A stretch of DNA of 6,083 bases, from positions 1 through 6,083 of the forward strand of contig DAIAVG010000088.1 of NCBI GenBank assembly GCA_027445725.1. Direction: 5' to 3'. The stretch comes from Acidithiobacillus sp. GTDB taxonomy: Bacteria > Pseudomonadota > Gammaproteobacteria > Acidithiobacillales > Acidithiobacillaceae. Shown here piece by piece: positions 1 through 4,564 of the stretch (its first letter is position 1; every line of letters begins with the position of its first letter). Position numbers and translations under genes: made by a program. Under the pieces are notes generated by a model, which made no database searches, was not told the DNA's origin, and worked only from the letters and a program-made list of their open reading frames with translations.

Positions 1-1270
1 GCTTGCTTACTTTGCGCTGATCCTCTCCTTGATCCTGCTCATCAGCCAACTGGTGGCGCGATCTCGCGAGCAGGAGCTCATGGCCCGAATCCGCGAGCGA
101 CGCGCCCGCAATCTCTATCAACTGGTTCAGGCGCTCAGCGGCGCCCGTGGTGTCGAAGGAATTCTGAACGCCAGCATCGAGAAGTTGCACCAGACCCTGG
201 GTATTGCGGTCGCATTCTGGTTGCCACCGGCGGACAACGCGGGTAGTCCGTTGCAGATGTTTCCCGCGTCCACCGAATTGGAAGCGCCACAACGCAACCT
301 GCGGGCTGCCGCCCGGTGGAGCTTTCTCAATAAAAAGAATGCCGGTATGAGCACCGACACGCTGGCGGAACTCCCGGCGCTGTTTATGCCCATGCTGTCC
401 GGCGAGCATGCGCTGGGGGTCATGATGCTGTCTGATCTTGATCTGCGTCGGGCGCCTGCAGACTGGTTGCGCTTTCTCGAAACGGTGGCGCGACTCATCG
501 CGGTGGCTCTGGATTCAGCGCAAGCTTCCCTGCAACGTACGGAAGCGGATGTCCGTTTGCGGGTCGAGCAATTACAAAACGCGCTTTTAGGCGCTGTTTC
601 CCATGACCTTCGGACGCCCTTGGCTGGCGTACTAGGCACCGCGACGACACTTCAACGCAATGCGCAGGGCTTGACCGCCGATGAGCACGATCTCCTGGAG
701 AATATCCGCGAGCAAACCCAAAAGATGGAACACACCGTGGATCGCATTCTGCACATGGCCGCATTGCAGTCCGGGCGACTCAATATCAAAAAAGAATGGG
801 TTCCCCTGGAAGATCTGCTGGTCACCGCGCGCGATCAGGTTAAGGCCGTATGCACCGATCGTCCTTTTCAGGCGCGGATATCCAAAGACTTGCCGTTGCT
901 CCTCGTGGACCCGCAGCTCATGGTGCAAGTGCTCGCTAATCTCCTGGAAAATGCGTGCAGATATAGTCCGAATGGCCGCGCCATCGAATTAGAAGCCTAT
1001 GCGAACGATGCGGAGATTACCGTTTGCGTCATCGACCACGGCTTTGGCGTACCACCCGGCCGCGAAGAGGAGATATTTCTTCGTTTCAGTCAGGTCAAAC
1101 CGCCCCATGGACTGGGTGGCAGCGGACTGGGCCTCGCCATTTGTGCTGCTATTATAGAATTGCATGGCGGACGTATCTGGGTGCGTAACCGGGTCGCAGT
1201 GCGCGGTGCGGTGTTTTGTTTTACCGTACCTCGGGAGACTGAGCCGCCTATGCCACCTGACGGAGATTAA
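1..1270 (+). CDS. kdpD: KdpD sensor histidine kinase, C-terminal part (5' truncated by window edge)
   Basis: This is the membrane sensor kinase that responds to K+ limitation or turgor and phosphorylates KdpE. The frame is open from base 2, so the gene starts left of the window; the in-frame TTG at 29 lies inside a membrane helix and is not a real start. In order, the visible part holds the end of the last transmembrane helix (LAYFALILSLILLISQ, bases 2-49) and an Arg-rich segment (RSREQELMARIRERRAR), as found after TM4 in E. coli KdpD. A GAF-like sensor region follows at about 130-530. The H-box SHDLRTPL has its phospho-acceptor His at bases 602-604, followed by the N-box (NLLENA, Asn at 950-952), G1 box (DHGFGVPP), F box (IFLRFS) and G2 box (GGSGLGLAI). 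All catalytic motifs look intact. The order and wording match the C-terminal half of E. coli KdpD closely. The stop is TAA at 1268-1270, three bases before kdpE. The N-terminal KdpD/Usp domains cannot be assessed. Confidence 0.95.
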   Translation, partial: LAYFALILSLILLISQLVARSREQELMARIRERRARNLYQLVQALSGARGVEGILNASIEKLHQTLGIAVAFWLPPADNAGSPLQMFPASTELEAPQRNLRAAARWSFLNKKNAGMSTDTLAELPALFMPMLSGEHALGVMMLSDLDLRRAPADWLRFLETVARLIAVALDSAQASLQRTEADVRLRVEQLQNALLGAVSHDLRTPLAGVLGTATTLQRNAQGLTADEHDLLENIREQTQKMEHTVDRILHMAALQSGRLNIKKEWVPLEDLLVTARDQVKAVCTDRPFQARISKDLPLLLVDPQLMVQVLANLLENACRYSPNGRAIELEAYANDAEITVCVIDHGFGVPPGREEEIFLRFSQVKPPHGLGGSGLGLAICAAIIELHGGRIWVRNRVAVRGAVFCFTVPRETEPPMPPDGD

Positions 1271-1273
1271 GCC

Positions 1274-2017
1274 ATGACGACCATGCACGAAGGCGATCTG
1301 GATATCCTGCTGGTGGAGGATGACCCGAGTATTGGCGGGTTTCTGCAGGCGGCGATGGACCGCGAACCAGGGTATCGCCTGCACTGGGAAAGCACGCTGA
1401 AAGATGCCTGGAAGGCTTGGGAAAAACGACAAATCCAGGAAGGTCGGCCGTTCGCCCTGATTCTGCTGGACCTTGGTTTACCGGATGGGGATGGGCAGGG
1501 ATTAATCCATCGATTACGCGACCACGGAGGGGAACAGGCACTAATCATCATCATCTCTGCGCGCGGAAGTGAGGCTGACAAGGTACAGGCCCTCGATAGT
1601 GGCGCCGACGATTATCTGACCAAGCCGTTTACCATTGGCGAGCTGCTCGCACGCCTGCGCGCGCATTTGCGGCGACGACCAGCAGGTTCATCCGCCGAAT
1701 CTTCCCATTGGGTTATAGGCGCCTTGGAGCTGGATGATCTCACCCATACCGTTCGCAAGGGCGGGATGACCATTCCGATGACACCCAAGGAATATCAACT
1801 GTTCCACCTTTTTGTGATGAATCAGGGGCGGATATTGTCGTATCGACGAATTCTCGGTGCCGTGTGGGGAGAGCACCGTGGCGATCAGGCCCACTATGTC
1901 AGGTTATATATCAAACGACTGCGGGAAAAGATTGAGGATGATCCCGGAATGCCACAATATCTGGTGACCGAAAAAGGGATTGGGTACCGATTTGGCGATC
2001 CGGAGGTGTCAAGATGA
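1274..2017 (+). CDS. kdpE: KdpE-type response regulator (OmpR/PhoB family)
   Basis: This is a cytoplasmic transcription factor of 247 aa, close to the roughly 225 aa of E. coli KdpE. When phosphorylated by KdpD it activates the kdpFABC K+-ATPase operon (family knowledge). The receiver domain spans about residues 9-130, with acidic pocket D16/D17, phospho-acceptor D66 in LLDLGLPDGDG, S95 at the Thr/Ser switch position and K117 in the LTKPF motif. A winged-helix DNA-binding domain spans about 146-243, with the typical TPKEYQL start, the recognition-helix region HYVRLYIKRLREKIE and the C-terminal hairpin ending GIGYRF. The ATG at 1274 is chosen because GGAG at 1262-1265 lies 8 bases upstream. 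A second ATG at 1283 is possible but worse placed. The gene starts 3 bases after the kdpD stop, so the two are co-transcribed and probably translationally coupled. The order kdpD-kdpE is the usual one. The kdpE name relies on the linked KdpD. Confidence 0.95.
   Translation: MTTMHEGDLDILLVEDDPSIGGFLQAAMDREPGYRLHWESTLKDAWKAWEKRQIQEGRPFALILLDLGLPDGDGQGLIHRLRDHGGEQALIIIISARGSEADKVQALDSGADDYLTKPFTIGELLARLRAHLRRRPAGSSAESSHWVIGALELDDLTHTVRKGGMTIPMTPKEYQLFHLFVMNQGRILSYRRILGAVWGEHRGDQAHYVRLYIKRLREKIEDDPGMPQYLVTEKGIGYRFGDPEVSR
2002..2007 (+). promoter_or_regulatory. Strong Shine-Dalgarno at the end of kdpE
   Basis: GGAGGT lies inside the last codons of kdpE, 6 bases before the ATG at 2014. It is the best ribosome-binding motif on the plus strand of this window, and it serves no annotated full-length gene. 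Its presence is the main reason to take the 18-codon frame downstream seriously. Confidence 0.6.
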
Positions 2018-2070
2018 CCACCCTCAAGGGCAAGATGGCATGCGCTTTTGCGGCGAGGATAAAACAGTAA
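2014..2070 (+). CDS. Possible 18-aa micro-ORF coupled to kdpE, or stump of a lost gene
   Basis: An ATG overlaps the kdpE stop as ATGA (2014-2017), preceded by GGAGGT with 6-base spacing. This is the classic arrangement for translational coupling in an operon. The frame encodes MTTLKGKMACAFAARIKQ and stops at TAA 2068-2070. The peptide is basic and only mildly hydrophobic, with no membrane segment, so it does not look like KdpF. I recognise no family. Two readings are open. It may be a genuine tiny protein or a leader used for termination and coupling. Alternatively, it may be the first codons of a former third gene of the kdpDE operon whose body was removed when the minus-strand unit came to lie next to it. 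The next base (2071) already belongs to the stop codon of the convergent hydrolase gene. Translation initiation is well supported; a function is not. Confidence 0.4.
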   Translation: MTTLKGKMACAFAARIKQ

Positions 2071-2817
2071 TCAGTCATCGCCATCCGCATGTTTTTGTGC
2101 CAGAAACCCGACGCCATCCAGCACTTGATAGAAGTCCCGCGCATAATAATCGGGCGCTACATCGTTATAGGATTTGCTGCCCTGATTGGAGTCCACAAAG
2201 ATGGTTTTCATCCCCGCCTGCTGGGCGCCATAAATATCCCGATACATGTCGTTGCCGACATAAATGGCTTCATGAGGGGCCACTTCCAATTGCTCTGCGG
2301 CCATGGCGAATAATCGGGAATCGGGCTTGCGATAACCATAGTCACCGGAAATGATCCGTATATCAAAATATTTCTTAATACCCATCGCGCGCATTTCGGG
2401 GAGGGCGAAGCAGCGTTGTGCGTCAGAAATAGTGGCCAGTCGGTAGGTTTCCTGCAGGCTTTTCAGCGTGCGCTTAATGCCATCGTAACGCTCCAGGCGG
2501 GTGCGGGAAAGGCCACGATGCAGGCGTGCCAACTCTTTTGCCAGTCTTTCCCGGCCTTTGACCGGTTTGCTGTTCTCCTGGGTGAGCAGGGTGTGCCAGA
2601 TTGCCTCGACGTCTATTTCCGGATATCGTTCAGCGGATTGGCGTTTTCTCTCCTTCATGATGGCGAAGTAGCGTTCCCGGACCTCTCGCCGGTTCATAAA
2701 GACCCGGTGATAAGTGAGATAATGGGAAATGCCGCGATAAATGTCTTCCATTTCCTCATTGGTTTCAATGTTGATCATGGTGCCATAAATATCTATACAG
2801 ACGGCGCGTATGGACAT
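2071..2817 (-). CDS. HAD-superfamily hydrolase (subfamily IA-like), DxYGT variant
   Basis: This is a predicted cytoplasmic 248-aa hydrolase of the haloacid dehalogenase superfamily. These enzymes form an aspartyl intermediate and mostly act as phosphatases on small metabolites. Motif I is CIDIYGTM with nucleophile D9. Motif II is ATISDAQ with S131. Motif III is K164 in GYRKPDSRLF. Motif IV is VGNDMYRDIYGA with D190 and D194, for Mg2+ binding. An alpha-helical cap fits between about residues 15 and 115. The position two after the nucleophile, usually Asp as general acid/base, is Tyr11. DxYGT is known from L-2-haloacid dehalogenases and some subfamily-IA members, so the substrate cannot be told. 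The ATG at 2817 is preferred because GGAGGT (2824-2829) lies 6 bases upstream. The frame also opens at 2880, but that would overlap the upstream gene by about 60 bases. The gene sits 4 bases after the phosphotransferase stop, so the two are coupled, and a joint pathway is likely. Confidence 0.9.
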   Translation of the reverse strand: MSIRAVCIDIYGTMINIETNEEMEDIYRGISHYLTYHRVFMNRREVRERYFAIMKERKRQSAERYPEIDVEAIWHTLLTQENSKPVKGRERLAKELARLHRGLSRTRLERYDGIKRTLKSLQETYRLATISDAQRCFALPEMRAMGIKKYFDIRIISGDYGYRKPDSRLFAMAAEQLEVAPHEAIYVGNDMYRDIYGAQQAGMKTIFVDSNQGSKSYNDVAPDYYARDFYQVLDGVGFLAQKHADGDD

Positions 2818-2821
2818 GGTG

Positions 2822-3820
2822 TTACCTCCGCAGAATGTGAATGGCTTCGTGGACCAGGGCTTGGCTGTAGCGCCAGTCAAGCCAGGAATTACGGGCGATG
2901 CGTAACAGGGTCATACCCATATAAAAGGGCATTCGCTCAGTAATCGATGCAAAAGCCGCATGGCGGTCCGGAAAATGGGTGCTGTATTCCCAGAGAAAAT
3001 GGCCGATAAATGGTTCGGCATGCTCTCCATGATGGGTGGTGCGCATGAAATGATGTTTTATTTCCCCGGCAATCATGCCGAGATCATACGCGCGATCGGC
3101 AAACTGCATACGTTCCAGATCAATGGCGATGGTGCGCCGATGGGTTGCGAAGAGAAAATTGGAGGGGGTGGCATCGCCATGGATCAGAACTTGCCGGTCT
3201 GCCCACATACTGCCCATCTGCTGCCAACGCTCCCGGTAATGATAGAACTCACCGGTCTGATGGGCGGATATCCGGTGGCGTCTTTTCAGGCGCGCCATGA
3301 TCTTGTCGAAATAGGCAAAGTGCGCATCAAAGCGCACGGTTTCAGAGCGAGCAGTCCAGTTATGTAATTTGGCAAGGAAATAGGCGAGGTCCGTCAGGCG
3401 TGCATATAATAATTTTGCATCATTGCGTTCAATGCTCTCCTCGATGACTCTGGAGAGGGGTTGTCCCGGACAGAATTCCTCTATAATGACATTGTTCATA
3501 TCCCACGAAATTCCCAGGGGTTGCGGAATATACAGTCGCCCGGTTTTGAAACCCAGGTCGCGCAACGTATGCATATACCGCCATTCGTTATGGGCCTGCT
3601 CCCAGGCCTGCTGTGGATCTTTCCCGATTCGGTTGAAGAATTTACCGATGACTTTATGCTGTGAATGGATTTCCTCGTAGAGAAAAACCTCATTGGATGC
3701 CGGAAACTGGAATACCCGAAATTGATGGGGGTGCTGTTCTGTGAGTAATGGTGGGAATATCTGCTCTTGCAGATACGCGTAGAATGGATCGTGGGGATTC
3801 AGACGGCCCAGATATTTCAT
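2822..3820 (-). CDS. APH/choline-kinase-fold phosphotransferase
   Basis: This 332-aa predicted cytoplasmic kinase belongs to the aminoglycoside phosphotransferase/choline kinase-like group, which transfers the gamma-phosphate of ATP to a hydroxyl of a small molecule or sugar. An N-lobe beta segment ends in HKVIGKFF with likely ATP-binding K60. A helix carries E79 (AHNEWRYM), which could pair with K60. The hinge region is NVIIEEFCPG (110-119). The catalytic loop is LIHGDATPSNFLF, the Brenner motif HGDxxxxN with catalytic D216 and N221. The metal-binding Asp is D234 in IAIDLER, followed by AYDLGMI, as in APH and homoserine-kinase-like enzymes. The substrate is unknown, and nothing points to antibiotic resistance in this setting. 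AAGGG (3826-3830) sits 5 bases before the ATG. The gene starts 18 bases after the membrane protein gene and ends 4 bases before the HAD gene. SrkA/YihE-like or polysaccharide-related kinases are alternatives. Confidence 0.85.
   Translation of the reverse strand: MKYLGRLNPHDPFYAYLQEQIFPPLLTEQHPHQFRVFQFPASNEVFLYEEIHSQHKVIGKFFNRIGKDPQQAWEQAHNEWRYMHTLRDLGFKTGRLYIPQPLGISWDMNNVIIEEFCPGQPLSRVIEESIERNDAKLLYARLTDLAYFLAKLHNWTARSETVRFDAHFAYFDKIMARLKRRHRISAHQTGEFYHYRERWQQMGSMWADRQVLIHGDATPSNFLFATHRRTIAIDLERMQFADRAYDLGMIAGEIKHHFMRTTHHGEHAEPFIGHFLWEYSTHFPDRHAAFASITERMPFYMGMTLLRIARNSWLDWRYSQALVHEAIHILRR
2824..2829 (-). promoter_or_regulatory. Shine-Dalgarno of the HAD gene, overlapping the upstream stop codon
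   Basis: Read on the minus strand, GGAGGTAACACCATG contains the ribosome-binding motif GGAGGT. The TAA stop of the phosphotransferase (2822-2824) begins on the last T-A of this motif, and the HAD start ATG is at 2817-2815. This decides the HAD start and shows that both genes are translated from one message with tight coupling. Confidence 0.8.
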
Positions 3821-3838
3821 TTCAACCCTTTTGCCTTG

Positions 3839-4423
3839 TCATGAATCTCCAGAGGGTGGGGATTGCAGCGACGGGTGCAACTGTATCCCGATGATTTTCC
3901 AGCCTGGTTCCGCGCTCTTCAGCAGCGGTGCAACGTTTTGCAGAATTTGTTGCTCCAGTGCGGACTGGGCGGTGGTGGAAGTGGTGATGCCAGCCAAATC
4001 CGGAAACGCCATGAAGGGGTTGGCGATACGCGCGTCAAGTTGTCCCTGCAGGGGGTGAAGTTTCTTCCAGGGGCCATTGCCCTGCATGATCGCCACCGGA
4101 TGAATAGTCAGCGCTTTGATATTCCCGGCATGGTTCGTGACGGTGACGCCATAAGACCCAAGATCGACGGCACGTTGAACGGGCGTTGACACCGCCGGTT
4201 CCGGTGTCGCCACCGGCGCGCCGATTCTGCGCAGATGAACCGGCAGGTTAAGGGCAATGCCCACGGCGACGGCCGCGAGCAGGACCGCCAGGACGCCGAA
4301 AATCACCCATCGACCACGAGCGGATTTGGCTTGCTTTTTTTTGCGGGCTGCCAATCTCCGTTTCTCCTTTGTCGGGTAAGCAATATCTGCTCGAGCGATA
4401 TCCTCTCTGATTAGCAGGGACAT
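3839..4423 (-). CDS. Single-span membrane protein of unknown function, periplasmic C-terminal domain
   Basis: I do not recognise the family. From the ATG at 4423 it has 194 aa. It has a charged N-terminus and a very basic stretch (KEKRRLAARKKKQAKSARGR), then one hydrophobic helix of about 22 residues (WVIFGVLAVLLAAVAVGIALNL, about 39-60). A Pro/Ala-rich linker (APVATPEPAVSTP) and a mixed alpha/beta domain of about 110 residues follow, ending in a Pro/Ser tail. The positive-inside rule places the domain in the periplasm. There is no lipobox and no obvious catalytic motif. The start is uncertain. A TTG at 4438 extends the frame by 5 codons. A TTG at 4354 has the best ribosome-binding motif (AAAGGAG, 4364-4370, spacing 9) and would give about 171 aa starting MAARKKKQAKSARGR, keeping the helix. 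It is the first gene of the minus-strand unit, 18 bases before the phosphotransferase, and may anchor or sense for it. Confidence 0.75.
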   Translation of the reverse strand: MSLLIREDIARADIAYPTKEKRRLAARKKKQAKSARGRWVIFGVLAVLLAAVAVGIALNLPVHLRRIGAPVATPEPAVSTPVQRAVDLGSYGVTVTNHAGNIKALTIHPVAIMQGNGPWKKLHPLQGQLDARIANPFMAFPDLAGITTSTTAQSALEQQILQNVAPLLKSAEPGWKIIGIQLHPSLQSPPSGDS

Positions 4424-4473
4424 AGTCAACGTACTCAATAGAATGCCTGTGCCATGGGCGAGGCCGGGAAAAC

Positions 4474-4491
4474 CAACACGATGCAGTGTTG
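4474..4491. repeat. Perfect 6+6 inverted repeat (CAACAC-N6-GTGTTG), possible operator
   Basis: CAACAC (4474-4479) and GTGTTG (4486-4491) are exact reverse complements separated by GATGCA. The 18-base site lies about 17 bases upstream of the candidate -35 of the permease and about 50 bases upstream of the membrane protein ATG. The size and spacing suit a dimeric transcription factor that could act on both directions. The same arms could form only a short RNA hairpin, and no T-run follows, so it is not a terminator. An 18-base site of this kind can also occur by chance. Confidence 0.3.
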
Positions 4492-4507
4492 TGATGCGCA
4501 GGGTTGC

Positions 4508-4537
4508 ATTACACTCCCCAATCAGTTCTGCTATTTA
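4508..4537 (+). promoter_or_regulatory. Candidate sigma70-type extended -10 promoter for the permease gene
   Basis: TGCTATTTA at 4529-4537 fits an extended -10 element (TGn followed by TATTTA, 5 of 6 to TATAAT). The -35 position holds ATTACA (4508-4513, about 4 of 6 to TTGACA, 18-base spacer), so the -35 is weak. Transcription would begin near 4543-4545, leaving a short leader of about 20 bases with the ribosome-binding site. Confidence 0.4.
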
Positions 4538-4550
4538 CACAGACCATAAA

Positions 4551-4556
4551 AGAGGA
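4551..4556 (+). promoter_or_regulatory. Shine-Dalgarno deciding the permease start
   Basis: AGAGGA lies 8 bases before the ATG at 4565 but only 3 bases before the out-of-frame ATG at 4560. The spacing therefore selects 4565, which opens directly into the conserved permease frame. Confidence 0.7.
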
Positions 4557-4564
4557 AACATGCC

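Larger units (their letters stand above)
4424..4564. promoter_or_regulatory. Divergent intergenic region between the membrane protein-kinase-HAD unit and the permease gene
   Basis: These 141 bases separate two genes that point away from each other, so they must hold promoters for both directions, unless the minus-strand gene starts further in at 4354. The right half contains a plausible plus-strand promoter and the centre a perfect inverted repeat; both are listed separately. For the minus strand the best -10 match is TGTAAT (5 of 6 to TATAAT, complement of 4508-4513), but no convincing -35 precedes it, so I do not call that promoter. Confidence 0.6.

Noticed and set aside
989..1432. Long minus-strand open frames opposite kdpD and kdpE (also 127-639 and 1267-1581)
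   Set aside because: They lie antisense to strongly conserved motifs of KdpD and KdpE, have no recognisable domains and no good ribosome-binding site, and are expected from the GC-rich third positions of the true genes.
2021..2030. CCCTCAAGGG palindrome just after kdpE as a terminator
   Set aside because: It has only a 4-bp stem with a 2-base loop, which is too tight, and no T-run follows on either strand.
2818..2880. Extended N-terminus of the HAD protein starting at 2880
   Set aside because: The extra 21 residues overlap the end of the phosphotransferase and resemble no HAD N-terminus. The ATG at 2817 has an ideal GGAGGT and starts five residues before the motif I strand ends.
2416..2943. 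Plus-strand frame of 175 codons opposite the HAD and phosphotransferase genes
   Set aside because: It spans the junction of two well-supported minus-strand genes, has no family resemblance and no start signal, so it is a shadow frame.
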